Notes under the pieces: model-generated
What the model saw: only the letters and a program-made list of their open reading frames with translations
The model's database searches: none
Told to the model about the DNA's origin: nothing
In this document: in pieces, positions 6,847 to 15,811 of the stretch
Layout of the letters: every line of letters starts with the position of its first letter
Numbering within the stretch: the first letter of the stretch is position 1
DNA from: DIGJ01 sp041821315
Lineage (GTDB): Bacteria > Bacillota > Clostridia > Lachnospirales > Lachnospiraceae
Direction of reading: 5' to 3'
Length of the DNA stretch: 64,000 nucleotides
Assembly: GCA_041821315.1 (NCBI GenBank)
Contig: JBGUEO010000025.1
Location: forward strand, 1 to 64,000
Made by a program: the position numbers and the translations under genes

Positions 6847-8767
6847 TCACATGTTCTCCTTTAAAGTATGTTTGAAAGTTATTGTTAATTAACTTTATGA
6901 GTATTTTTGCTGAAGGCGTTAAGGTACGACCTGGGTGATGAACCAGTATCAGATTATATTCTTGAGGTTGTTTAAAAGGGATGCTGTGTTTCTTTGCCTC
7001 AGGGGAGAGCAGATCCACAGGCAATACAGAGTCAGCGACTCCTTCGGCTACCAGTTTATGAAGGATACGTATATTGGCTTCACATGTAATCTCAGCAGGC
7101 GATTCATATAGATCTGCTAAAATACGAATCTGCTCTTCCCTAAGAGAACTTCCCTTTTGGCATATCATGACCTGACCAGGAGATATGGAACGATTCAGTG
7201 GCATAGCATCTTTCGCCTTTGCCATGGATGTCTGTGAATGATTACAATATATTAATTTACTCTTTGCGATAATCTGGTATTTCAGTACAGGGTGCTTAGG
7301 CGAGCAAGAAAAATACAAACCAAAATCAGCGGAAGCATTTTGAAGAGATTCTTCGATATCATGTCTGCTGGTCTCAATGACAAGGAGATTGACATCTGGG
7401 AATAAATCATGGAATTGCAGTCTAATACGCTCTTCAATATATTTTGCAAGCCCAAAGTCACATTGTAGATAGATGCTACCTCCGTGACCGATACGGTAAG
7501 AAAGCAGATGTTTCTCCATGTCTATCATGATTTGTAGAATATTACGTGACGAGTTGACGAAGACTTTGCCTGCATTAGTAGGCATCAAGCGGTTATGCAC
7601 TCTGGTAAATAGCTGGGTACAGAGCTTATTTTCTGCATTTCTAAGATACCTGGATAGCACAGGCTGGGTCAGGTAAAACTTCTCAGCAGCACGAGTTAGG
7701 CTCTTTTCGTCTACAATGGCAATAATGTATTGTAGTAACTCTAGGTTTAAGTTGATTTCAGGAGCAGCATGATGGGACATAATTGCAGTATTATCAGAAC
7801 CATGGGAATTTGCACTTGGTATGCTATCGGAGTCCACGTTGGCGCAGTTAAGCAGGTCTTCTACCTCGCTTGAAGAGATGGCAGAATAGCGGGAATCAGA
7901 CAGTCTTTCTCTGGTTAAAAGTCCAGCAAGATAGCGCTCTGGCTCCGTTAGTGTATGCCAGAGAGGATAGCGAATGTGTAGTGTCTGATATACGGCCGGG
8001 ACTAAGGGTCTGTATACCAGCTCTTTACAAGGTAATACATGGGCTTGAGATACAAGGCCTACTCCGACTGCCTGATGTAGCATGGAATCAATGAGCATAA
8101 CATCATTGGATTCAAATGCTATCACAGGGTTAAAGCCTGCCTTTTTAAATAGTTCTTCCGCAAGAATACGGATACTATGTCGCACTCCTTGCAGTACAAA
8201 AGGAGTGTCAGACAGGTCTGCAAGTTGTATCCTCTCATCATTTGATAAGGGATGGGATACGGGCAGTGACACAAGAAGCTCCTCATATGCTATGGGAATA
8301 TCCGTAACCTTGTTCGATGAAGTACCAGTTCCGATAGCAATATCGATTTGACCACGGGTGATAGCGCCTGTTTGTTCGCTTGCATATAGTTCCGTTAAGG
8401 ATAAGGATACATCAGGGTATCGCCTGGAAAAATCATTATAAATTCTACTGTAGATAATAGCGCCTCGGTTAGGAGCGGTAGCAAGGCGAATCTTGGTGTG
8501 ATTACTATCTGTCAGTGTACGTATGGTCTGCTGCATACGCGTCTGCTCATCTAAGATCTTTTGGGTACAATCTAATATGTATTTTCCTACTGCTGTTGGC
8601 GTTAGTTGTCGGTGATACCTTAAAAAGATGGAAAAACCAAGAGAGTCTTCATATCCTGTGAGAAATTTACTTAAAGCAGGCTGCGAGATCCCCAGGATAG
8701 AGCTGGCTTTGGATAAGTTGCCTTGTTCCGCTATGGTGATTAGATAATAAAGCTGTCGAGTTGTCAA
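6839..8767 (-). CDS. Tandem double LysR-type transcriptional regulator (two LTTR fused)
   Basis: At 642 residues this is twice the usual LysR length (~300). Residues 1-62 are a LysR winged HTH (QLYYLITIAEQGNLSKASS), followed by an effector-binding domain to about 290. After a Ser/Asn-rich linker a second full HTH begins near residue 339 (LLQYIIAIVDEKSLTRAAE), followed by a second effector domain to the C-terminus. No stop or frameshift separates the halves. LysR proteins act as tetramers, so a fusion may fix two different subunits in one chain. It is divergent from the TctCBA/pectin operon and upstream of the dehydratase, and probably controls both. Confidence 0.9.
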   Translation of the reverse strand: MTTRQLYYLITIAEQGNLSKASSILGISQPALSKFLTGYEDSLGFSIFLRYHRQLTPTAVGKYILDCTQKILDEQTRMQQTIRTLTDSNHTKIRLATAPNRGAIIYSRIYNDFSRRYPDVSLSLTELYASEQTGAITRGQIDIAIGTGTSSNKVTDIPIAYEELLVSLPVSHPLSNDERIQLADLSDTPFVLQGVRHSIRILAEELFKKAGFNPVIAFESNDVMLIDSMLHQAVGVGLVSQAHVLPCKELVYRPLVPAVYQTLHIRYPLWHTLTEPERYLAGLLTRERLSDSRYSAISSSEVEDLLNCANVDSDSIPSANSHGSDNTAIMSHHAAPEINLNLELLQYIIAIVDEKSLTRAAEKFYLTQPVLSRYLRNAENKLCTQLFTRVHNRLMPTNAGKVFVNSSRNILQIMIDMEKHLLSYRIGHGGSIYLQCDFGLAKYIEERIRLQFHDLFPDVNLLVIETSRHDIEESLQNASADFGLYFSCSPKHPVLKYQIIAKSKLIYCNHSQTSMAKAKDAMPLNRSISPGQVMICQKGSSLREEQIRILADLYESPAEITCEANIRILHKLVAEGVADSVLPVDLLSPEAKKHSIPFKQPQEYNLILVHHPGRTLTPSAKILIKLINNNFQTYFKGEHVNE

Positions 8768-8879
8768 GGTGTTCTCCTTTCTACAAAATACATTTCATTA
8801 CTGCCCATGCATTAGTTCTGTAAGCTGGAACACGCAGGGTAACACATTGGTTAATATTCAGTGAGCAATATTATATTTA

Positions 8880-8935
8880 TTGCATTTATTGTACTAAACA
8901 CAATTGTCAAATGCAAGTTCTATAACCAAAGTGGT
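8880..8935. promoter_or_regulatory. Nested inverted repeats in the LysR/TctC intergenic region
   Basis: TTGCATTT (8880-8887) is repeated inverted as AAATGCAA (8909-8916), and an inner ATTGT/ACAAT pair lies between them. A further dyad ACCAAAGTGGT follows at 8925-8935, with the LysR-like T-N11-A character. They lie upstream of the TctC promoter between divergent genes, where a LysR protein would be expected to bind. A candidate operator by position and symmetry only. Confidence 0.5.
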
Positions 8936-8959
8936 ATGAAATATATAATTATTTACATC

Positions 8960-8988
8960 TTGTAAACTTAAAAAAGCTGATATATAAT
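8960..8988 (+). promoter_or_regulatory. Promoter of the TctCBA/pectin operon
   Basis: TTGTAA (8960-8965) and TATAAT (8983-8988) are separated by 17 bp, matching a sigma-A promoter. The TctC start codon is at 9074, leaving a leader of about 80 nt that ends in a GGAGAAGG ribosome binding site. Confidence 0.6.
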
Positions 8989-9073
8989 GGCAAATGTGAC
9001 AAGGGTTTTATTGATAATTATTAGAAACTAGTAAAATGTAACAAAAAAGTGTATAAGGAGAAGGTAAGGTAAT

Positions 9074-10183
9074 ATGAAAAAGAGTATTAAGAATGTCTTA
9101 GCAACAGGGCTTATGTCAGTAATGGTAGTAAGCATGACCGCTTGTGGTGGAACAAGCGCATCTTCAACAGAAACAAAAGTAGACACAACAACAACAGAAG
9201 CATCTTCAACAACAACAACAGAAGCATCTTCAACAATCACAGAAGCAGTAGCTTCAGCAGAGGACATTGGATTCCCAACGGATGAAACCATCACACTTGC
9301 GGTACCAGGTAAAGCAGGCGGCGGTTCAGATTTAGGTATTCGTTACTACAGTGAAGGCCTTAATCGTATCTACGGATTAAAGACAACTGTAACCAACTAC
9401 GATAGCAACACAGTAGGCCATCAGACAGTAGCTTCTGCAAAGCCAGATGGTACAACTCTTACGGTTGCAACATCAGCGCTGAACATTCAGTACATCACAG
9501 GAAATGCAGAAGTAAATCCTATGAAGGACTTCACATTAATTGCTTGTCTTCAGGATAACGGTTTCTCAACACTTGCAGTTCCCGCAGATGCACCATATGA
9601 TGACTTTGCAGGCTTTGTAGATTATGCAAAGGCTCATCCCGGTGAGTTAAATGTAGGTATGCCAGCAGCAGGTGCTAACACAATTCTCTTTGGTATGATT
9701 GAAAAGGTAACTGGAATTGAGCTTAACTCAGTTGAGTGTGCTTCAGAGTCAGATCGTCTTACAAACCTTGCAGGTGGATTCATTGATATTGGTGTTGTAG
9801 GTGTTGGTAACGCTCTTGAATATGAGAAGTCTGGTAAGCTTAAGGTTATCGGTACTGTATCAAGTGATGGAACAACAATATCAGAGTATCCAGAAACACT
9901 TCCAGATAACTACAAGACATTACAAGAACAAGGATTTGCTGATTGTTACCTTTCAGTATTCCATTATCTCCTTGGACCAGCTGGTATGGATGAGACCATG
10001 GTTAAGAACATGAATGCAGCAATGCAGGCTATATGTGATGACTCAACTGTACATGATGGGATTTCAAGTATTGGTAACATTCCAGGATGGCATAGCCTTG
10101 AGGAATCTCAAATAATCCAAGAGTCAGAATATGCACAGGATGTAGAGATTGCAAAAGATTTAGGATTATATGTACAAGAATAA
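9074..10183 (+). CDS. tctC: TctC-family solute-binding lipoprotein of a tripartite tricarboxylate transporter
   Basis: The 369-residue precursor has a lipoprotein signal peptide ending in MTAC (Cys24), so the mature protein is anchored outside the membrane. A Thr/Ser/Glu-rich linker follows, encoded by a 24 bp tandem duplication around 9187-9234. The body shows TctC features: TLAVPGKAGGGSDLGIRYY at its start, then LTVATSALNIQYITG and LNVGMPAAGANTI. TctC proteins capture carboxylates and deliver them to TctA/TctB, which follow directly. Location in an operon with GH28, GH105 and an esterase suggests that the ligand is a uronate or oligogalacturonide rather than citrate (inference). Confidence 0.9.
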   Translation: MKKSIKNVLATGLMSVMVVSMTACGGTSASSTETKVDTTTTEASSTTTTEASSTITEAVASAEDIGFPTDETITLAVPGKAGGGSDLGIRYYSEGLNRIYGLKTTVTNYDSNTVGHQTVASAKPDGTTLTVATSALNIQYITGNAEVNPMKDFTLIACLQDNGFSTLAVPADAPYDDFAGFVDYAKAHPGELNVGMPAAGANTILFGMIEKVTGIELNSVECASESDRLTNLAGGFIDIGVVGVGNALEYEKSGKLKVIGTVSSDGTTISEYPETLPDNYKTLQEQGFADCYLSVFHYLLGPAGMDETMVKNMNAAMQAICDDSTVHDGISSIGNIPGWHSLEESQIIQESEYAQDVEIAKDLGLYVQE

Positions 10184-10323
10184 TACGTATACTATTCATA
10201 ATGACGATAATTCGGAAGTGAAAAGTTACGTTAAGCATGTTTTGAGTAGATTTTGTAGATGGATTAGCATTGGAGGAATCTCCTATGTTAGATGATAAGA
10301 TATAGAGAATTGAGTTATAAAAA

Positions 10324-10355
10324 ATGTCCTGGGGGATACATTTCTCTCAGGACAT
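10324..10355 (+). terminator. Intercistronic hairpin between tctC and tctB
   Basis: ATGTCCTG with following G-rich bases (10324-10336) pairs with TCTCAGGACAT (10343-10355). Without a clear U tract it is more likely an RNA-processing or attenuation hairpin that lets the abundant binding protein be made in excess over the membrane subunits. The same arrangement follows two other binding-protein genes in this window. Confidence 0.5.
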
Positions 10356-10375
10356 ATTAAAATCGGGAGGTTTAT

Positions 10376-10843
10376 ATGAAACTGAGAAGAGACACCATAA
10401 CAGGTATCGTAGGTCTAATCGGATGTGCTTTCTTTACAGTATATACCCATTCTATTAAGATGCCTGCAAAGCTTCTGGAACCAGGGCCAAGAATATTACC
10501 ATATGTAGCAATCGTATTAATAGCTATGAGTTCCATCGCCCTAATTATCAAAGGTGTGAAAGAACGTATGATAGAAGAAAAACCATATTTTCCAAAGGGC
10601 GGAATCCTAAAGATTACTAAGAGCTTCCTTATGCTCGTTGTCTATGCAATTGCCATGACATACTTAGGATTTTTAATTACGACACCATTTGCAACTTTTG
10701 CATTTATCTATGACCTTAAGGGTAATAGTGAGGTTAAGACAATTGTTGCAATTATTATATCAATTCTTGTTACAGCTTGCTTGTATGCCATGTTCGTATA
10801 TGGTTTTCAAATCAAGTTGCCAGCAGGCGTACTATTTGACTAA
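10376..10843 (+). CDS. tctB: TctB-family small membrane subunit
   Basis: At 155 residues with four hydrophobic segments (around 7-24, 39-58, 80-100, 117-145) this has the size and topology of TctB, the small four-helix component of tripartite tricarboxylate transporters. The KMPAKLLEPGPRILPYVAIVLI segment resembles the FPxxL...GPxxFP loop region of the family. It sits between the binding protein and TctA with a GGGAGG ribosome binding site. Low sequence conservation is normal for TctB, so position supports the call. Confidence 0.8.
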   Translation: MKLRRDTITGIVGLIGCAFFTVYTHSIKMPAKLLEPGPRILPYVAIVLIAMSSIALIIKGVKERMIEEKPYFPKGGILKITKSFLMLVVYAIAMTYLGFLITTPFATFAFIYDLKGNSEVKTIVAIIISILVTACLYAMFVYGFQIKLPAGVLFD

Positions 10844-10857
10844 GGAGGAGCAAGAAT

Positions 10858-12387
10858 ATGGCTATATATATGCATGCATTATCAATTTGTTTTCAACCAC
10901 TTAATCTACTCCTGATCGTAGCCATGGTTTCTCTTGGTATCGTATTCGGAACTATCCCAGGTCTTTCCGCAACACTAGGTATCGCATTATTGCTTCCTAT
11001 TACATTTGGGCTTTCTACGGAGACGTCCTTTGTACTGTTACTTGCAATCTGGATTGGTGGCGTATCGGGAACATTTATCTCGGCAGTTTTGATTGGTATA
11101 CCAGGTTCGTCCTCTGCCATTGCTACCTGCTTTGATGGTTATCCAATGACGAAGAATGGTCAGGCTAGTAAGGCACTTGGTGTTGGTATGACAGCTTCTT
11201 TTATTGGAACTATAGGCTCTGTTGGTATTGCTACAGTTCTTTCACCAGTTATCGCAGAGCTCGCCCTTCACCTGGGACCATGGGAGTATTTCTCACTGTG
11301 CTTTTGCGCCATCACTTTGATTGCTTCCCTTTCCAAGGGCAACATCTTTAAGGGCATCATGGCAGCAGGTATTGGTTTGTTGATGGGCTGTATCGGTATG
11401 GACCCAATTAATGGATCCACTCGTTTTACCTTTGGTAATGTTTACTTAAGCGCTGGTATAAGTACTGTAGCTCAGATGCTTGGTATGTTTGCCATCTGTC
11501 AGATCATCCGTGATTCAGCCAAGGGCGAAGCAAAGATGCCAGATGTAGATGTAGGTAAAATGAAGGGACTGGGCATTAAATTTAAGGATATATTTGAAAA
11601 TATCAAGACCATCGCTTTTGCATTTGTTTCTGGACTGTGGATTGGGTTTCTTCCAGGTATGGGCTCTGGTATCTCCAACATGGTTGCTTATGGATATGCA
11701 AAGGGAATCAGCAAGAATCCAGAGAGCTTCGGTAAGGGTAACCCAGCAGGAGTATGGGCTTCAGAGACAGCAAATAATGCTTCTCTTGGTGGAGCATTGA
11801 TTCCTATGATGGCACTTGGTATTCCAGGAGATGGAATCACAGCTATGTTGATTGCAGGACTTACGATTCATGGACTACAGGCAGGACCACTGTTTATGTC
11901 TGAACAGCCAGAACTTTCTAGCTTAATTTTTGCATGCGTTTTGGTTGCAGCTGTCGTTACCTACCTTGTACAAATTCTAACGAAACGTTGGTTCCCATAC
12001 ATTTTGAAGGTTCCTTACCATTATCTCTATACGGTAATTCTTGTAATCTGTTATTTAGGCGGATATGGAATTTCTAACACTATGTTCAATATCTATGTTA
12101 TGTTGGCACTTTGCCTTCTTGCAGTATTTATGAGTATAGCAGGTCTGCCAACCGCTCCACTTGTGCTTGCATTTATATTATCAAGCAAGCTTGAGAGATA
12201 TTTCCGTCAGGGAATCAGCTATGCACATGGCAGTTATAAAGAGTTTTTAACAAGACCAATCTCAGCACTTCTTTTACTTGTATCGGTATTCTGCGTGGTG
12301 TGGCCAATTATCTCAGATCACAGAAAGCAGAAAAAAGCGACTACAGTAAAAGTAGCAACGGCTGAGAGTGAAGCTAACGATGACTGA
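10858..12387 (+). CDS. tctA: TctA-family large permease subunit
   Basis: This 509-residue polytopic protein has the conserved TctA motifs: GTIPGLSATLGIALLLP in the first repeat, GIPGSSSAIATCFDGYPM, then in the second half GFLPGMGSGISNMVAYGYAK and ALGIPGDGITAMLIAGL. The duplicated glycine/proline-rich motifs are typical of this twelve-helix family. It is driven by the proton or sodium gradient, with TctC and TctB as partners. ATG at 10858 follows AAGGAGGAGC; an ATG four codons later is possible. The ribosome binding site lies just after the tctB stop, so the two are coupled. Confidence 0.92.
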   Translation: MAIYMHALSICFQPLNLLLIVAMVSLGIVFGTIPGLSATLGIALLLPITFGLSTETSFVLLLAIWIGGVSGTFISAVLIGIPGSSSAIATCFDGYPMTKNGQASKALGVGMTASFIGTIGSVGIATVLSPVIAELALHLGPWEYFSLCFCAITLIASLSKGNIFKGIMAAGIGLLMGCIGMDPINGSTRFTFGNVYLSAGISTVAQMLGMFAICQIIRDSAKGEAKMPDVDVGKMKGLGIKFKDIFENIKTIAFAFVSGLWIGFLPGMGSGISNMVAYGYAKGISKNPESFGKGNPAGVWASETANNASLGGALIPMMALGIPGDGITAMLIAGLTIHGLQAGPLFMSEQPELSSLIFACVLVAAVVTYLVQILTKRWFPYILKVPYHYLYTVILVICYLGGYGISNTMFNIYVMLALCLLAVFMSIAGLPTAPLVLAFILSSKLERYFRQGISYAHGSYKEFLTRPISALLLLVSVFCVVWPIISDHRKQKKATTVKVATAESEANDD

Positions 12388-12496
12388 TTGCGATGACATA
12401 GTTAAGATAATGAGTACGAAGACAAATGAACTCAGATAGCAAGTAAATACGCTGATTAAAGTAAGTTCAAAGAGTAAATGAAAATCGGAGAACAAA

Positions 12497-13663
12497 ATGA
12501 ATTCAGAGAATAGAAAGATACTGCCAGATATAGATCAATGTTACGGTTCCCTTGCATCTATGCTAAGAAAGTTTGATACTTACGCAAGGAAGGACTGCTT
12601 TAGGGGTGAGACGAAGGAAGAATTCTTGGCTTGGAAAGAGGAGACAAGAAAGCTTCTTACAAACCTGCTTGGTATTCATAAGATGGAGTTCTGTGATTTG
12701 AATCCAGTTATGGAAGATGTAACTGAGATAGCCATAGATGCAGAGACTATGACAGAAACTGCGTTGGTATCAGAGTCCACTGCAGAATATGGGGCAGAAA
12801 AATCACGTATCATTACAAGAGAACATATTCGTATCCAGGTGGAGCCGGATGTGTGGATGCCAATGTATATCTTGATTTCCCAAGGAGCTGACAGCACCAC
12901 TAGAGTATTCCTTTGCCCACCAGGTCATAACGGTGCAGGTAAATATGCAGTGGCTGGTTTAAGGGAATACAGTGCAATAGCTGAAACGATAAAGCAGTAT
13001 CACTATGACTATGGTTACGAACTCGCTAAGCTTGGTTATGTTGTAATATGCCCAGATTGCCGCGGCTTTGGCGAGAGACGAGAAGACATGGCTGATACGA
13101 AAGACGAGATTGCTGCTTTAAAGGGCGACTGTTACTGGCTGGCTCATATGGGAGAACCTCTTGGGATTCCTGTTGTTGGAATGTTGACTTGGGATCTGAT
13201 GCGGGTGATGGACTATGTTAAGCAGCGCGGAGATTGGGACTACAACAAGATTAGTTGTCTTGGCTTTTCGGGCGGCGGTATGCAGACACTGTGGCTTGCT
13301 GCTCTAGATGACAGAGTAGAACTTGCTATTATTAGTGGTTATATGTATGGCTATCGCGATGCACTGATGACATTGAACCACAATTGTTCCTGCAACTATG
13401 TGCCAAATCTTTGGGAACATCTGGATATGGGCGATATCGGAAGCTTGATTGCACCAAGACCGCTTCTTATTCAGTCTTGTAAAGATGATCGGCTAAATGG
13501 ACCAAGAGGAATCATAAATGCCATAGAGCAAGTGGACATTATTCGAAAAGCTTATAAGCTTATGGGCGCGCCAGAAGTAGTCATTCATGAAATCTGCGAA
13601 GGAACACATCAGTGGCATGGAGAGAAGCTCGAAGAAAATTTGAACTACTTATCTAAGGGGTAG
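12497..13663 (+). CDS. Alpha/beta-hydrolase esterase (acetyl-xylan-esterase-like)
   Basis: The 388-residue protein is a cytoplasmic alpha/beta hydrolase with no signal peptide. The nucleophile elbow GFSGGG lies near residue 257, the acid is probably in SCKDDRLNG near 333, and the His in EGTHQWHGEKL near 376. The DCRGFGERR segment is typical of the large acetyl-xylan-esterase/Abhydrolase_7 group. Within a pectin operon a likely job is removal of acetyl or methyl esters from imported uronide oligomers, so that GH28 and GH105 can act; this substrate is inferred. It follows tctA by about 110 bp without a visible terminator. Confidence 0.8.
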   Translation: MNSENRKILPDIDQCYGSLASMLRKFDTYARKDCFRGETKEEFLAWKEETRKLLTNLLGIHKMEFCDLNPVMEDVTEIAIDAETMTETALVSESTAEYGAEKSRIITREHIRIQVEPDVWMPMYILISQGADSTTRVFLCPPGHNGAGKYAVAGLREYSAIAETIKQYHYDYGYELAKLGYVVICPDCRGFGERREDMADTKDEIAALKGDCYWLAHMGEPLGIPVVGMLTWDLMRVMDYVKQRGDWDYNKISCLGFSGGGMQTLWLAALDDRVELAIISGYMYGYRDALMTLNHNCSCNYVPNLWEHLDMGDIGSLIAPRPLLIQSCKDDRLNGPRGIINAIEQVDIIRKAYKLMGAPEVVIHEICEGTHQWHGEKLEENLNYLSKG

Positions 13664-13720
13664 AAACAACTAAGGATCAACTAAAAGAATAACTAGAATA
13701 ATTACTACCAGGAGATACAT

Positions 13721-15769
13721 ATGAACAAGACACAGCTAAAGAAAAACATTCTCAGACAGATCGAAAAACCTCATATTCCAAATATAGAGTATCTTTGTTC
13801 TGGTTTTGGCATCATCACTGATAGCAATGAGGTGCAGACTTTTAAGCTACAGCAGGCCATAGATACCATCAGTAGAGACGGTGGTGGACGACTGATCTTG
13901 CCATCTGGCACCTATCTGACTGGAGCCCTGCGGCTTAAGAATAACGTGGAGCTGCATCTGCAAAGCAAGGATTCGATTCTTTCCTTCGTAAATGAAGAGA
14001 TTGAGAAGAATTATCCTTTGGTGCTGTCTCACTGGGAGGCAACTCCTTGCTATAACTACAGCCCTCTAATCTATGCCTACGAAGCTCATGATATAGCATT
14101 AACTGGAGAAGGAATCTTAGAGGGTGGTGCAGATGAAGAGCATTGGTGGAACTGGCATCATCAAGTGGAAAATGCCTGGTCAGCTAACAAGGTCGACTTG
14201 CAGCTCCATGACAGAAAGGCACTTCGTAAGATGAATATAGACAGTGTACCAGTGAAAGAACGAAGGTTTGGCACAGGACATTTCTTACGTCCAAACTTCA
14301 TCCAGCCGATTAAGTGCGAACGCGTATTATTAAGTGACTTTACCATCCAACATAGTCCCATGTGGCAGGTCAATCCTGTCATGTGCAGGAGCCTGACTAT
14401 AGATGGCATCACGCTGTCCAGTCATGGCGCTAATAACGACGGCTGTGATCCGGAAAGCTGTGATGGGGTGCATATCGTCAATTGCAAGTTTGACACAGGT
14501 GACGACTGCATCAGTCTAAAATCAGGAAGAGACAGAGATGGAAGAATCGCTAACATCCCTTGCAAGAATATACTCATTGAGAATAATGAATTTGCAGATG
14601 GCCACGGTGGCATCACTTTAGGAAGTGAGATGAGCGGTGGAATCTCCAAAGTGGTTGCAGTTAACAATTATTTTACCAGTCCTAATCTTACCTATGCCCT
14701 ACGATTTAAGACCAACGCACGCCGTGGAGGAATCGTAGAAGATATTATCTTAGCAGACAGTGTGATAGAACATGTAAATGGAGCCGCAGTTCATGGAACC
14801 ATGATCTATGAGGATGGAAGAAATGGAGATAATTTGCCTGTATTTCGCAATATCTTAGTGGAGAACATTACGGCTCATGGGGGAGATTATGGAATTTTTT
14901 TGGAAGCATTTGCAGAAGTACCAATTACAGGCCTTATATTAAGAAATATCAACATTGACAGCGTAGACCAAAAGATGCACAGCATGAACTGGGATAAGCC
15001 AGTGATTGAAGATGTCACCATCAATGGAGATGAGTATCCACGCCCAACTAAGGTACGAATCAAAGGTGTGACACAGGAGGGTGAAGAGGTTAGTGTTATA
15101 GCCGAAAGCTGTGGAACAACGGAAACATATGACTATGTATGGGAGACTTCTGTGGATGGTAACATCTGGGAGGAAGTCACTATTGGACCAAAGTGTATTG
15201 TAACAGACCATGTAGGCTTGCTTCGCGTGCTTGCAACCGATCAACGGGGACATACATCCAGCAGTCATATCTATAAAGTGATTGAAAAAAGTGAGAAAAA
15301 GAACGCCTATAAGCGCCTAATATGTCGAGGCATGTTAAGTGCAATGGATGAGGTTTTAGATAGCGAATTGATTACCAGAATCAAACTTTCAAAGATGCTT
15401 CTTCCACTTGCGGGGATAAGTGCAGAGGAGACGCCAGATTTGGATCCGCTGCAACTGGCAATTGAACATGGATTTCTTGCCAAGCACATGGAAGGCAAGC
15501 TGGACCCACAGGGCTATATGACGCGCCAGGAGATGGCCACTGTCACCATGCAGGCCTGCGGAATCAATTATAAAAATGCTTCCAGTACAATGCCAGAGAG
15601 TGTCGACGTAGCAGATGTATATTATAATTATGGAACAAATGTAGCCAGATCGCTCTATTTTGGTTTCATGAGCTTAGAGGAAGATAAAACATTTCGTCCA
15701 AAGGCTTATGTCACAATGGGTGAGGCAGTAGAAATTTTGAATCGAGTGGCAGATTTTGCCGGAATGTAG
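13721..15769 (+). CDS. GH28 polygalacturonase-like enzyme with C-terminal SLH-like repeats
   Basis: Residues ~20-440 form a right-handed beta-helix of family GH28. The catalytic signatures are present: NNDGCDPES near 237, FDTGDDCISLKSG near 257, GHGGITLGSEMSGG near 294 and RFKTNARRG near 328. These enzymes hydrolyse alpha-1,4-galacturonosyl linkages. After an Ig-like segment (~450-525), residues ~531-682 look like degenerate S-layer-homology repeats (TRQEMATVTMQACGI, RPKAYVTMGEAVEILNRV). The N-terminus (MNKTQLKKNILRQIEKPHI) has no signal peptide, which is odd next to SLH repeats, since those normally bind cell-wall polymers. It ends directly before the GH105 leader. Confidence 0.88.
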   Translation: MNKTQLKKNILRQIEKPHIPNIEYLCSGFGIITDSNEVQTFKLQQAIDTISRDGGGRLILPSGTYLTGALRLKNNVELHLQSKDSILSFVNEEIEKNYPLVLSHWEATPCYNYSPLIYAYEAHDIALTGEGILEGGADEEHWWNWHHQVENAWSANKVDLQLHDRKALRKMNIDSVPVKERRFGTGHFLRPNFIQPIKCERVLLSDFTIQHSPMWQVNPVMCRSLTIDGITLSSHGANNDGCDPESCDGVHIVNCKFDTGDDCISLKSGRDRDGRIANIPCKNILIENNEFADGHGGITLGSEMSGGISKVVAVNNYFTSPNLTYALRFKTNARRGGIVEDIILADSVIEHVNGAAVHGTMIYEDGRNGDNLPVFRNILVENITAHGGDYGIFLEAFAEVPITGLILRNINIDSVDQKMHSMNWDKPVIEDVTINGDEYPRPTKVRIKGVTQEGEEVSVIAESCGTTETYDYVWETSVDGNIWEEVTIGPKCIVTDHVGLLRVLATDQRGHTSSSHIYKVIEKSEKKNAYKRLICRGMLSAMDEVLDSELITRIKLSKMLLPLAGISAEETPDLDPLQLAIEHGFLAKHMEGKLDPQGYMTRQEMATVTMQACGINYKNASSTMPESVDVADVYYNYGTNVARSLYFGFMSLEEDKTFRPKAYVTMGEAVEILNRVADFAGM

Positions 15770-15811
15770 ATGCGAAATGGCTTACTTTATTACAAGAAAG
15801 GAAACACCAAT

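Noticed and set aside
14161..14667. Two minus-strand ORFs inside the GH28 gene
   Set aside because: Antisense shadows of conserved GH28 motifs; no independent coding signs.
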